Origin: Spirochaetales bacterium
GTDB lineage: Bacteria; Spirochaetota; JAAYUW01
Length of the DNA: 35,015 nucleotides
Reading direction: 5' to 3'
Assembly (NCBI GenBank): GCA_012797605.1
Contig: JAAZOT010000093.1
Coordinates: forward strand, 1-35,015
This document shows, one piece after another, positions 1 to 8,115 of the stretch; the first letter of the stretch is position 1, and each line of letters opens with the position of its first letter. The notes beneath the pieces were generated by a model. That model was not told the origin of the DNA. It was given only the letters and a program-made list of their open reading frames with translations, and ran no database searches. The position numbers were made by a program, and so were the translations under genes.

Positions 1-511
1 GTATGAATTGTAAAATATTACTTAAGCTTTTTCTTGATAGATTGTAAAAAATTATGTCATAAGAATAAGAATTTTGTGAAAACAGATTTTCTAAAAAGCT
101 TTTTATTTCATCTATTTCATTTATTTCAACTTCTTCAAATTCTATACCATTATCTTTTAAGTAATTCTTATAATATTTAAATAACTCAAAGCTAAATTCC
201 AAACATATTTTATTTATTCTACTATTGGAGTCTTTATTTGAAGCAACTAAAATTTCTGGATTTGCAAAAGAGATAAAAATTGTAAATTTGCTCTTATTGT
301 TTTCAGATTTCTTATAGATTATATCTAAAATTGATCTAGCTTCCTTTACAATATCATACTTTGAAATAAGATTTTTGCACTGAAAAGTAGGAATCTGATT
401 CTTAAAATTATTTGGGATAAATTCGATTTTAATATCTTTCTCATCTATTAATTTTTCATCATCATTTGCTATGCTTAGATTTATAAATATGGTTTTTTTT
501 TCTATATTCAC
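1..511 (-). CDS. Unknown protein, N-terminal 170 residues, runs off the left edge
   Basis: An open frame of 170 codons reaches the left window edge without a stop. The best start is a GTG at 511-509, preceded by an AAAGGT ribosome-binding-like stretch about 11 bases upstream; the frame is closed by a stop some 40 bases further up. The visible part is hydrophilic and rich in Lys, Asn, Ile and Glu, with alternating strand- and helix-like stretches. There is no signal peptide, membrane segment or catalytic motif that I recognise. It lies about 100 bases downstream of the PBP gene on the same strand and could be the last visible member of that operon. The gene is real by codon pattern, but I cannot name a function. 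Confidence 0.6.
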   Translation of the reverse strand, partial: MNIEKKTIFINLSIANDDEKLIDEKDIKIEFIPNNFKNQIPTFQCKNLISKYDIVKEARSILDIIYKKSENNKSKFTIFISFANPEILVASNKDSNSRINKICLEFSFELFKYYKNYLKDNGIEFEEVEINEIDEIKSFLENLFSQNSYSYDIIFYNLSRKSLSNILQFI

Positions 512-612
512 TTTGCAAATTACCTTTAAAGTTAAATTTTTTCTACTTATTTATATTTATAGTAGTAAATCCGAATCGTTAAATTTTAAGTATAAAAAGT
601 TAAAATTGCTAT

Positions 613-2463
613 CTATTTATATTTTAACTCAATAAAAACTATGGTATCTGGTGAAATAGGTGTCCCTGGTAAAACGGATTGAGAAACAACAAAACCAGAA
701 CCCTTTAACTTTATTTTAATGCCAAGTTTGGAAGAAAGATAAATCACTTCTTTTAATGATAGCCCCGTAAAATCTGGCACAGAATCTTTATTTATTATCC
801 TATTTGACGCATTTTGGTATAAATCATCGAGGGCTTTATCATCATTTTTCATCTCAGAAATACTAATTGGTTTTATATTTTTAATCTTCAAGTAAGAAAC
901 TAAAGTTTCGACAACATTTTTAAAAACAGGTGCAGAGGCTGTTCCCCCATATCTATTTTTCTTTGGATTTAAAAATCCAATATAGATAGAATAAGTGTTT
1001 CCAGAGAATTCAAAAAACCCTAGAAATGAAGTGTAGATTTGATTGGGATCATATCCTTTACCTTTTAAATAAGGTACTTGAGCAGTCCCAGTTTTACCTC
1101 CAACAATAGCTTTATCTGTATATGCAGATTTACCTGTTGCATCATCACCTTTAAGTGCATCAATTAGAAGTTGTTTTATTGTTTTTGATGTGTCAAAAGA
1201 TAAGACTTTTCTTATAATTTTTGCTTTTGTTTTTTCCGAAACAGAATTTTTAAGGTTTTTCTCTAAAACAAGATAAGGCTCATATAAATCTCCACCATTT
1301 AATAGAGAATTGAATGCTGTTATCAACTGTATGGCTGATACAGAAATCTCTTGCCCTATATTTATTATTGATCTTGTCATTTTAGTCCATTTATTTAAGG
1401 GTTTAAGTATCCCTTCAGGTTCGGCTGGATATTGAAATCCAGTCTTTGACCCAAAATTAAAATTTCTAATATATGAATACAGATCTTTAGTATTCATTTT
1501 CATTGAGGCTTCTATTATTCCGACATTACATGATTTTCTTATTATATCTTTTAAGTTGACTCTTCCATGAATGCCAGTATCATTTATAATTAAGTTTTCA
1601 GTAACATTATATTTTCCAGAACAATAAAAATAATCATTGAATGAAATATTTGAACTATCTAAAAGTGCTGCTGCAACAAATACTTTAAAAGTGGAACCTG
1701 GCTCAAAGACATTCAATACAGCCCTGTTTTTTCTTTTCTCTATAGAGTAAGTTGAATATAAATCTGGTTTAAATGAAGGCCAGTTTGCGAGAGCTAAAAT
1801 TTGACCATTTTGGGCATCAGAAATTACACCAATAGCCCAATCCGCTTCTTCTTCTTCTCCTTTCTTCATAAGCTGGTTATAAAGGACAAATTGCATAAAA
1901 CTGTCTATAGTAAGCTTTATTGAATAATCATCGCCTTTAGAAAGGAACTGATCATAGTAAAACTCAAGACCATCAAGACCATGATTGTACTTATCTACAA
2001 AACCTAAAAGTGGAGCTATGGATTCTGACATTGGATATTCTCTTAAAATATCAGTTCTATAATATACACCAGTAAGTTTTAAACTTAGGATTTTCCCAAG
2101 TGTTTCTTTGTCAATTTTTTCTGCTATTTCTAAATATCTCTTATTTTTATTGGATTTAATTTTTGAATATAACTCATCATATTGATAATCTGTAAAAGGA
2201 GCCAACTTTTGGCTAGTATCCTCAATGTTTTTTATCACATAAGGATCGATAAAGACCGTATATACTAAGAAATTTCCAGCAAGTAGATTTTCATCTTTAT
2301 CTATTATCTGTCCTCTTTGTATTGAACCAATAGTATTTTGAAAGGGATTACCTAAATCTTTCATCTTTATTGAAACATAGACCAATCTAAAAGAAATGAT
2401 GACAAAAAGAATTAGAAAAAGAATAAATACTACTTTCAATCTTGATTCAAATAATGCTATCAT
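613..2463 (-). CDS. Class B penicillin-binding protein (FtsI/SpoVD type) with C-terminal PASTA domain
   Basis: Peptidoglycan DD-transpeptidase that cross-links septal or lateral wall in the periplasm. One N-terminal membrane anchor (about residues 10-28) is followed by the PBP dimerisation region (about 45-205, beginning with the RGQIIDKDENLLA motif) and the transpeptidase domain (about 240-545). The catalytic triad of motifs is complete: STFK with nucleophile Ser257 and Lys260, SCN at 311-313, and KTGT from 457. The last 60 residues (VPDFTGLSL onward) form a single PASTA domain, which in related proteins binds muropeptide or beta-lactam-like ligands. Length (616 aa) is normal. The ATG lies two bases after the stop of the DRTGG gene, so the two are probably co-transcribed. 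FtsI, SpoVD and PBP2 cannot be told apart here because no mraW/ftsL or rodA neighbour is in view. Confidence 0.93.
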   Translation of the reverse strand: MIALFESRLKVVFILFLILFVIISFRLVYVSIKMKDLGNPFQNTIGSIQRGQIIDKDENLLAGNFLVYTVFIDPYVIKNIEDTSQKLAPFTDYQYDELYSKIKSNKNKRYLEIAEKIDKETLGKILSLKLTGVYYRTDILREYPMSESIAPLLGFVDKYNHGLDGLEFYYDQFLSKGDDYSIKLTIDSFMQFVLYNQLMKKGEEEEADWAIGVISDAQNGQILALANWPSFKPDLYSTYSIEKRKNRAVLNVFEPGSTFKVFVAAALLDSSNISFNDYFYCSGKYNVTENLIINDTGIHGRVNLKDIIRKSCNVGIIEASMKMNTKDLYSYIRNFNFGSKTGFQYPAEPEGILKPLNKWTKMTRSIINIGQEISVSAIQLITAFNSLLNGGDLYEPYLVLEKNLKNSVSEKTKAKIIRKVLSFDTSKTIKQLLIDALKGDDATGKSAYTDKAIVGGKTGTAQVPYLKGKGYDPNQIYTSFLGFFEFSGNTYSIYIGFLNPKKNRYGGTASAPVFKNVVETLVSYLKIKNIKPISISEMKNDDKALDDLYQNASNRIINKDSVPDFTGLSLKEVIYLSSKLGIKIKLKGSGFVVSQSVLPGTPISPDTIVFIELKYK

Positions 2464-2464
2464 C

Positions 2465-2797
2465 TTATTTTATTAAATTGTATAGTATTCCACATGCTTC
2501 AAATGTCGAATAAGATGTTGAATATATGGGGATTCCATTCTCATCTGCTTTTGATATTGTTTCTTCATCAGGTTTTGAATCTGAAGTTAAAATTATCGCT
2601 GTGAGATCCTTTAATGTTGCAACAGCAACAATATTGGGGTGCTTTTGAATAGTAAACCAGATAGAACCTGCATCTGCTCTTCCCATGACATCTGATAGCA
2701 AATCAGAAGCATAACCCCAGCTTATATCAAAATCTTCACCACCAAATTTGGTATGTTTTTCAAGTTTTAATGGTTCGATGATTTCCGAAAGCTTCAT
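2465..2797 (-). CDS. Small stand-alone DRTGG-domain protein
   Basis: A 110-residue soluble protein matching the stand-alone DRTGG family, the domain also found in HPr kinase/phosphorylase and some phosphotransacetylases. The conserved core is visible as GYASDLLSDVMGRADAG followed by IQKHPNIVAVATLKDL. Family members in clostridia and thermotogas often sit beside hydrogenase or anti-sigma kinase genes; that is not the case here, where it directly precedes a penicillin-binding protein. The biochemical role is unknown; ligand or nucleotide sensing has been guessed for the domain. The start is supported by an AAGGGATGAT ribosome-binding stretch just upstream. It appears to be the first gene of the operon. 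Confidence 0.8.
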   Translation of the reverse strand: MKLSEIIEPLKLEKHTKFGGEDFDISWGYASDLLSDVMGRADAGSIWFTIQKHPNIVAVATLKDLTAIILTSDSKPDEETISKADENGIPIYSTSYSTFEACGILYNLIK

Positions 2798-2821
2798 ATC
2801 ATCCCTTTATTTATTTTTTTT

Positions 2822-2849
2822 ACAATAACCTTATTTTTCCAAATTTCAA
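2822..2849 (-). promoter_or_regulatory. Probable sigma-70 promoter for the DRTGG-PBP operon
   Basis: On the minus strand a TTGAAA box (2849-2844) is followed after 16 bases by TATTGT (2827-2822). It leaves a leader of about 17 bases before the DRTGG start codon. Assigned by eye in an AT-rich background. Confidence 0.4.
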
Positions 2850-2948
2850 GATAAAGAATTTGGTATTAAAGAATTTAATATAATGAATAATCATTAATTT
2901 CGAATTAAAAGCATTTATGATAAATTAAAAGTATATAGCAAAAACCTA

Positions 2949-2976
2949 TTGACAATAAAGAATTATAAGGTATTTT
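2949..2976 (+). promoter_or_regulatory. Promoter of tRNA-Ser(TGA)
   Basis: A consensus -35 TTGACA (2949-2954) is followed after 16 bases by TATTTT (2971-2976), which ends 8 bases before the mature tRNA. Transcription would begin almost at the tRNA 5' end. The TATTTTAATA string recurs just before the second tRNA-Ser. Confidence 0.6.
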
Positions 2977-2984
2977 AATAGCAC

Positions 2985-3071
2985 GGAGAGATGGCCGAGT
3001 GGTTGAAGGCGGTAGTCTTGAAAACTACTGTACTCGTAAGGGTACCGGGGGTTCAAATCCCTCTCTCTCCG
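2985..3071 (+). tRNA. tRNA-Ser (anticodon TGA)
   Basis: An 87-base class II tRNA with a long variable arm. The acceptor stem GGAGAGA (2985-2991) pairs with TCTCTCC (3064-3070), with discriminator G at 3071. The anticodon loop CTTGAAA carries TGA and the T-loop is TTCAAAT. No CCA is encoded; a run of eight T follows immediately and may serve as the end of the transcript. Confidence 0.95.
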
Positions 3072-3072
3072 T

Positions 3073-3103
<31 letters not shown>

Positions 3104-3173
3104 GTATATATTTTTTTCACTTTTTTTTATTTTTTATCAATTTTTTTGATTTTTATTCCATATTTAAGGTTTT

Positions 3174-3179
3174 TATTTT
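3174..3179 (+). promoter_or_regulatory. Probable -10 element of tRNA-Ser(GCT)
   Basis: TATTTT, within the same TATTTTAATA string found before the first tRNA-Ser, ends 7 bases before the mature tRNA. A -35 box at normal spacing is not obvious in the T-rich spacer. Confidence 0.4.
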
Positions 3180-3186
3180 AATAAAT

Positions 3187-3275
3187 GGAGAGGTGCGAGA
3201 GTCGGTCGAATCGGGCTCCCTGCTAAGGAGTTATACCCCAAAAGGGTATCGGGGGTTCGAATCCCCCCCTCTCCG
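3187..3275 (+). tRNA. tRNA-Ser (anticodon GCT)
   Basis: An 89-base class II tRNA. The acceptor GGAGAGG (3187-3193) pairs with CCTCTCC (3268-3274), with discriminator G at 3275. The anticodon GCT sits in CTGCTAA, there is a long variable arm, and the T-arm GGGGG/CCCCC has loop TTCGAAT. CCA is not encoded. A T-run follows directly and overlaps the end of the convergent ybaK-type gene. It decodes AGC/AGU. Confidence 0.95.
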
Positions 3276-3281
3276 TTTTTT

Positions 3282-3740
3282 TTATTTTACCTCTATTATT
3301 TTTGCTTTCGTTATTTCTAGCAAATCATTTGAAGATATCTTGAAAACGCTGTTTGGAGTTCCAGCTGCAGCCCAGACAAATTTAAAATTTAGCAGTTCCT
3401 TATCCATATAAATATCTATAATATTCTTATGACCAATAGGCGGCACTCCTCCTATTGCGAAACCAGTTCTATCTCTTACAAAATCCGCATCTGCTTTTTC
3501 AATTTGTTTACCAATTATTTGACTAACTTTGATTTCATCCACTCTATTTGCTCCACTCACGAGAATTATTATTGGTTCATCTTCATTTTTTATCTTGAAA
3601 ACAAGAGATTTTACTATTTGTGATACTTTACAATTTAATGCTAAAGCCGCATCTTTCGCAGTTTTAGTGGTCTGATCAAAAATAATTATTTCGGTATCAA
3701 GTTTTTGCTTTTCTAACTGTTTTATGACTCTATCACTCAT
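3282..3740 (-). CDS. YbaK/EbsC-family aminoacyl-tRNA deacylase
   Basis: A cytoplasmic 152-residue protein of the YbaK/EbsC fold, which hydrolyses mis-acylated tRNA (Cys-, Ala- or Ser-tRNA depending on the subfamily). Visible signatures are the conserved lysine in QIVKSLVFK (Lys44), the SGANRVD stretch, and the GGVPPIGH loop near residues 97-104. The protein is a free-standing editing domain, not fused to ProRS. Which mischarged tRNA it clears cannot be decided from motifs. Its stop codon lies six bases from the end of tRNA-Ser(GCT), which is convergent; I regard that neighbourhood as coincidental. No clear ribosome-binding site precedes the ATG, which is backed by a tandem AT repeat. Confidence 0.88.
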   Translation of the reverse strand: MSDRVIKQLEKQKLDTEIIIFDQTTKTAKDAALALNCKVSQIVKSLVFKIKNEDEPIIILVSGANRVDEIKVSQIIGKQIEKADADFVRDRTGFAIGGVPPIGHKNIIDIYMDKELLNFKFVWAAAGTPNSVFKISSNDLLEITKAKIIEVK

Positions 3741-3750
3741 AATCTAATCC

Positions 3751-3790
3751 ATTTATATATTTATATATTTATATATTTTTATATTTATAT
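3751..3790. repeat. Five tandem copies of an 8-bp AT unit
   Basis: ATTTATAT is repeated three times perfectly, followed by one imperfect (ATTTTTAT) and one further perfect copy. The array begins 10 bases upstream of the YbaK-type start codon, inside a 266-bp gap (3741-4006) in which I see no other feature. Confidence 0.85.
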
Positions 3791-4006
3791 TTTTCTGTAC
3801 CATGCCTTATTTTTGTATTGTTTATTATAATTTCTTAAAAAATTTTTGTAAAAATTTATTTTAAAATTAATTTTTTCCAAAAACCTCAAATTGTTAAAAG
3901 ACAAGCCTTCATATAGAATCTAACATTCTGAAAAATATAATAATTATATATGGATGAATAAACTAAAAAAATTATATCAATTATGATGAAACAACTTTAG
4001 TAGAAG

Positions 4007-5218
4007 CTAAGCCAATATTCTTTTCTGTCCCATTTCATAAAGTTTTTTCAATGTCCCAGCAGGATCTTTCCTTTTTGCAAGGAGGATCATGGCTGCTATT
4101 ATATATGGTTTATAACTTGCTTCATCATATGTATCTTTTCTATATTTATCAAAAACGACTTTAGATACCTCTCCAGCCTTACAGGATATATCAGTTATAT
4201 CTGCTGGAAGACAATGCATATAAAGTGCATTTCCATTTTTTGTAAGGTTCATCATCTTTTCATTACATTCCCAATCCATAAATTTTTTGTTATTTTCAAG
4301 GCACTGTTTTTCAAGTTCTTTTAATCCAGATTGATCATTTGCCTTTAATAGTTCGACTCTTTTCTCCATAACACTAAAAGGTGCCCAACTTTTTGGATAA
4401 ACAATATCGGCATCCTTAAAAGCTTCCTGGATAGATGAAACCACTTTAAAACTTCCACCACTTTGATTTGCATTATTTTTAGCAATCTCATAAGTTTGAG
4501 GTAACAGATCGTAACCCTCAGGATATGCAAGAACTACATCCATGCCAAATCTAGTGAATAACCCGATAATACCTTGAGGTACGGATAAAGGTTTACCATA
4601 TGAAGGAGAATAAGCCCAACTCATTGCGACCTTTTTACCTTTTAAATTTTCAATTCCATTAAAATAGTTTATCAGATGGAGAAAATCTGCCATTGATTGA
4701 GTAGGGTGATCTATATCACTTTGAAGGTTTACTATTGTTGGTCTATCTGGTATAACCTGTTTTTTAAAAGCATCATCTAAAGCTTCTCCAAACTCACGCA
4801 TATAACTGTCACCTTCACCAATAAACATGTCATGCCTTATACCTATAACTTCACTTAAAAAACTTACCATTACAGCAGTTTCTCTTACAGTTTCTCCATG
4901 AGCAATCTGACTTTTACCTTCATCAAGATCTTGAACATAAAGCCCAAGCATATCACAAGCAGATGCAAAGGAGAATCTTGTTCTTGTAGAATTATCCTTA
5001 AAAATGGATACTGCAAGACCAGAATCCCATAGTCTTGTGCCTGATGAACTATATCTTAATGAACGCAAAATCTCTGCAACTAAAAATGTAGCTAGGATTT
5101 CATCGTATGTTTTTTCCCATGTCAAAAGAAAATCTTTTTGATACATATCAATTTTAAGATTTGAAAGTATATCAAGCTTTTCAGTTAATTCCTTTTTCTC
5201 TATTAATTTATAAGGCAT
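4007..5218 (-). CDS. ygeW: YgeW-type knotted carbamoyltransferase
   Basis: Member of the aspartate/ornithine carbamoyltransferase superfamily, YgeW subgroup; the physiological substrate of YgeW is not firmly known. Carbamoyl-phosphate motifs are intact: STRTR at 77-81, HPTQ at 171-174 and HCLPAD at 335-340. The 403-residue length and the long GEGDSYMREFGEALDDAF insertion before HPTQ fit YgeW, not OTC or ATC (about 310-330 aa). In Escherichia coli and many anaerobes, ygeW lies with ygeX, ygeY, hyuA, ygfK and ssnA in a urate/purine breakdown locus. Here it is the last of three genes, after ssnA and ygeY. A GAGGAGG ribosome-binding site precedes the ATG. Confidence 0.92.
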   Translation of the reverse strand: MPYKLIEKKELTEKLDILSNLKIDMYQKDFLLTWEKTYDEILATFLVAEILRSLRYSSSGTRLWDSGLAVSIFKDNSTRTRFSFASACDMLGLYVQDLDEGKSQIAHGETVRETAVMVSFLSEVIGIRHDMFIGEGDSYMREFGEALDDAFKKQVIPDRPTIVNLQSDIDHPTQSMADFLHLINYFNGIENLKGKKVAMSWAYSPSYGKPLSVPQGIIGLFTRFGMDVVLAYPEGYDLLPQTYEIAKNNANQSGGSFKVVSSIQEAFKDADIVYPKSWAPFSVMEKRVELLKANDQSGLKELEKQCLENNKKFMDWECNEKMMNLTKNGNALYMHCLPADITDISCKAGEVSKVVFDKYRKDTYDEASYKPYIIAAMILLAKRKDPAGTLKKLYEMGQKRILA

Positions 5219-5331
5219 AAAACCTCCTCTTTTCCTCTTTGCTTTTTCGCATTATTTCAAAATCCTTTTTTCAAATCATTAAAACTACTTTTTTTTTATT
5301 AATCCATCCTTATTTACCTATATATTCTTGC

Positions 5332-5378
5332 CTTATCATATTTATTACTTATCATATTTATTTTTTCCTTATCATGTT
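5332..5378. repeat. Direct repeats between ygeY and ygeW
   Basis: CTTATCATATTTATT occurs at 5332-5346 and again at 5348-5362. A shortened form, CTTATCATGTT, lies at 5368-5378 and touches the ygeY stop codon. Copy starts are 16 and 20 bases apart. It could be a binding array or simple drift of AT-rich spacer. Confidence 0.6.
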
Positions 5379-5379
5379 C

Positions 5380-6618
5380 TTAGCAAATAACAAAAGGGAA
5401 AGCAGAGTAAAAAGCTGAAGCTTTTACTAAATCCTCTATTCTTACTTTTTCATTTGGTGCATGGGCTTCTTTTTCATCGCCAGGACCAAAACCCATAGAT
5501 GGAATCTTATGAAGCCCTGCAACAGCGACACCATTTGTCGAAAAAGTCCATTTATCTATCATTGGTCGTTTATCAAAAAGATTTATGTATGTTTGCTTAG
5601 CAATTTCTATCAAAGGATGACTTTCTGGATATACCCAGGTTGGGAAGTATAAATCTTGAGAAAATAGCTTTTTCTTCCAGCTTGGTTTTGAATATTTTGG
5701 AACAGTCACTTCTATTTTATCTTTATCTAAACCTGTTGCCTCTGAAATATATGATTTTACTTGCTCTACTGCAATTTCTCTTGTCTCTCCTTCAGTAAGT
5801 CTTCTATCGATATATAATCTTGCGATGTCTGGAACTGAACATTGAGAAGGGCCTTTTACATCCATCATTGAAACTGTAATTGTTCCTTTGCCTAAAAAAT
5901 TATCCTTATCTGGTTTTAATTCGGAATTTAGTTTTTCTATAGCTAAAGCTGCTCTTGATGCAAGATACGCAGCTGAAACTCCACGCTCTGGAGCAGAACC
6001 ATGACAAGAAACCCCTTGAAGTTTGACTTCCATCTCCATTCTACCCCTATGCCCTCTATAAATATTTAAGCTTGTTGGTTCTGTCGAGATAAAAAAATCT
6101 GGAATAAATTTTTCTTCTTCAATTAGATATTTCCAGCACAATCCATCGCAATCTTCTTCTATTATAGTAAAACTAAACCATACAGAATAATCATTGAAAC
6201 CTTTATAGCCAATATCCTTCAATATTTTAATTGCAGTAATCATAGAAGCGGCACCGGCTAATTGATCAGATGCACCTCTTCCGTAAACATATTTATCATC
6301 AAAATCGCCAGAAAATGGATCTTTTTCCCATAATTTCCTATCTCCAACATCAACAGTATCAATATGGGCATCTATGACTATTTTTTTGTTCCCCAAACCA
6401 ACTCTTGCGAGACAATTTCCTAGTCCATCTATTCTAACCTCGTCTGCACCAGCTTTTTTGCATAAATTTTTTAGTAGGATTATTCTATCTTTCTCATCAT
6501 TGCTCATTGCCTTAACTTGAATTATTTTAGAAAGATTTTTAACCGTATAATCTTTCAATTCTAAAGATTTTGAATTGATTTTTTCAAACAAAGTTTTATC
6601 AAAACTATTTTTATCCAT
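5380..6618 (-). CDS. ygeY: YgeY-type M20 metallohydrolase
   Basis: A dinuclear zinc amidohydrolase of the M20/ArgE/DapE superfamily, YgeY subgroup (described as selenium-metabolism-linked). Metal ligands are visible: DAHIDTVD (His85, Asp87), GRGASDQ (Asp118) and EED (catalytic Glu154, Glu155). A further conserved His lies near the C-terminus in KEAHAPNE. Length is 412 aa. It is the middle gene of ssnA-ygeY-ygeW on the minus strand, with gaps of 125 and 161 bases, so either a single operon with long spacers or separate promoters are possible. The exact substrate is uncertain; family context suggests a carbamoylated or ureido intermediate of purine or diaminopropionate breakdown. AAGGAG precedes the ATG. 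Confidence 0.92.
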   Translation of the reverse strand: MDKNSFDKTLFEKINSKSLELKDYTVKNLSKIIQVKAMSNDEKDRIILLKNLCKKAGADEVRIDGLGNCLARVGLGNKKIVIDAHIDTVDVGDRKLWEKDPFSGDFDDKYVYGRGASDQLAGAASMITAIKILKDIGYKGFNDYSVWFSFTIIEEDCDGLCWKYLIEEEKFIPDFFISTEPTSLNIYRGHRGRMEMEVKLQGVSCHGSAPERGVSAAYLASRAALAIEKLNSELKPDKDNFLGKGTITVSMMDVKGPSQCSVPDIARLYIDRRLTEGETREIAVEQVKSYISEATGLDKDKIEVTVPKYSKPSWKKKLFSQDLYFPTWVYPESHPLIEIAKQTYINLFDKRPMIDKWTFSTNGVAVAGLHKIPSMGFGPGDEKEAHAPNEKVRIEDLVKASAFYSAFPFVIC

Positions 6619-6653
6619 AAGAACTCCTTTTTATATTAATTCTTTACCTTTAT

Positions 6654-6739
6654 GTTTTAATATCACTTTATTATAATCAATCTACATTATTTCAGTCGTT
6701 TTTTTCAAAGAACATTGTTTTAATATAACTTTATTATAA
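6654..6739. repeat. Near-identical 23-bp direct repeats between ssnA and ygeY
   Basis: Two 23-base copies (6654-6676 and 6717-6739) differ at one position. On the minus strand each reads TTATAATAAAG followed by T/GATATTAAAAC and so includes a TATAAT hexamer. The copies are 63 bases apart in the gap upstream of ygeY. They could be duplicated promoter or operator elements. Confidence 0.7.
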
Positions 6740-6743
6740 ATAT

Positions 6744-8072
6744 TCAAATCAACTTCTCCATCTTCTCAACAAGTCGGATAGCCTGTTCCTTAGAATTCTT
6801 AAAAATATCATTTAAATCAAAATCGAACTTTCTATCTTTCAAAACAACCTTTCCATTTATTATAACGGTATTTACAAAACCAGAATTAAAACCAAAAATA
6901 AGATGAGAAGCTATATTATCTGGGCTTATGTATGTTGGGGCTTTGTAATCCCATATAACAAGATCTGCGACAAATCCTTTTTCTATTTGACCAAAATGAA
7001 GATCAGAAAAATATCTATTCAAAATAATATTTCCATTGCTAAACATTTTTAAAAACTGCGATATAGGGATTTTCCCTCCATTATCCTTATGCTTAAAAAA
7101 AGAAGTAGCAAGTTCTGCGATCAGATCATGATTAATTCCATCAGTCCCTAAGGCAATATTTTTAAATTTCTCAAGATGATTGTTATACCCTACATTGTTA
7201 TTCATGTTTGACCTTGAGTTATGAACTAAAAAGGCATCGTTTTTATTAATAAGATCAATCTCCTCTTCCGAAAGGTATACTCCATGCCCTATCACTGATT
7301 TATCTAAGATCAATGAAAACTGATCTAGCCTTTTAATCGGGTCTTTTTCATGATTAAATCTACTATATGAAGGGTCAAATCTATCTTCCGAGACATGAAT
7401 ATGTAAACCTCTATTTGTCTTAGAACAAATATTGGACAACTTCTGTAATGTTTCATCTGTAAGCGTAAAAGGTGCGTGTGCTCCAATCGATGCTTCTGTC
7501 AATCTTTCATTTTTCTTTTTTTTCTTTTTTTCTTCATCTATCAAATTTGCAAAACTTTCATTTTCTAAAATTGCCAACTCTGATTTTTCAAACCCGTTTC
7601 TATCTGTTGTTTCATAGCATAAAATTGATCTTATCCCAATTTTTTCAAAACTATCTTTTATTGTTTTTAAACTTCCCTCTATATAGTTTGGGCTAGAATG
7701 ATGGTCAATTAAAGTTGTAACTCCACAAAGAATAGCTTCTATTGCGCAAACCTGAGCACTTACTTCAACCATCTCTTTATCTAAGCCTCTATCTAAAACC
7801 CACCAGAGATTTTGCAATATTTGAACAAAATCATTCATCTTTTTAAATTTAACATTCAATCCTCTTGCAAGAGCTGAATAGATATGAGTGTGAGAACATA
7901 CTATCCCTGTTGTAACTATCTTTTCTCTTACAATTACCTCACAATTTGGGTAATTTTTTATGATATCTTTACCCTTATCAATAATTTGTCCATCATCAAT
8001 TACAATATCAACATTCTCTTCAACTTTAGCTGGATCAAATGTTATTATTGTTGAATTTTGAATTCCAATCAT
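6744..8072 (-). CDS. ssnA: SsnA-type aminohydrolase
   Basis: A metal-dependent hydrolase of the amidohydrolase superfamily, SsnA subgroup, related to chlorohydrolases and guanine deaminase. Metal-binding residues are in CSHTHIY (His61, His63), a central HIHVSED, GHGVYL and LGTDGINHD. Length is 442 aa, as usual. Between about residues 175 and 195 lies a run of lysines (EEKKKKKKNERL) encoded by T-rich DNA on the plus strand. SsnA proteins accompany YgeY, YgeW and YgfK in urate/purine breakdown and selenium-dependent hydroxylase loci; the reaction here is not established. It is the first gene of the group, with an AAGGAAC ribosome-binding site. Confidence 0.9.
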   Translation of the reverse strand: MIGIQNSTIITFDPAKVEENVDIVIDDGQIIDKGKDIIKNYPNCEVIVREKIVTTGIVCSHTHIYSALARGLNVKFKKMNDFVQILQNLWWVLDRGLDKEMVEVSAQVCAIEAILCGVTTLIDHHSSPNYIEGSLKTIKDSFEKIGIRSILCYETTDRNGFEKSELAILENESFANLIDEEKKKKKKNERLTEASIGAHAPFTLTDETLQKLSNICSKTNRGLHIHVSEDRFDPSYSRFNHEKDPIKRLDQFSLILDKSVIGHGVYLSEEEIDLINKNDAFLVHNSRSNMNNNVGYNNHLEKFKNIALGTDGINHDLIAELATSFFKHKDNGGKIPISQFLKMFSNGNIILNRYFSDLHFGQIEKGFVADLVIWDYKAPTYISPDNIASHLIFGFNSGFVNTVIINGKVVLKDRKFDFDLNDIFKNSKEQAIRLVEKMEKLI

Positions 8073-8115
8073 AAAAGTTCCTTAAAAAACTTTTTTATTT
8101 AATCTGGACATTTCT

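Noticed and set aside
580-607. Hairpin terminator after the PBP gene
   Set aside because: The inverted repeat AATTTTAA/TTAAAATT is pure A-T without a following T-run, too weak to call.
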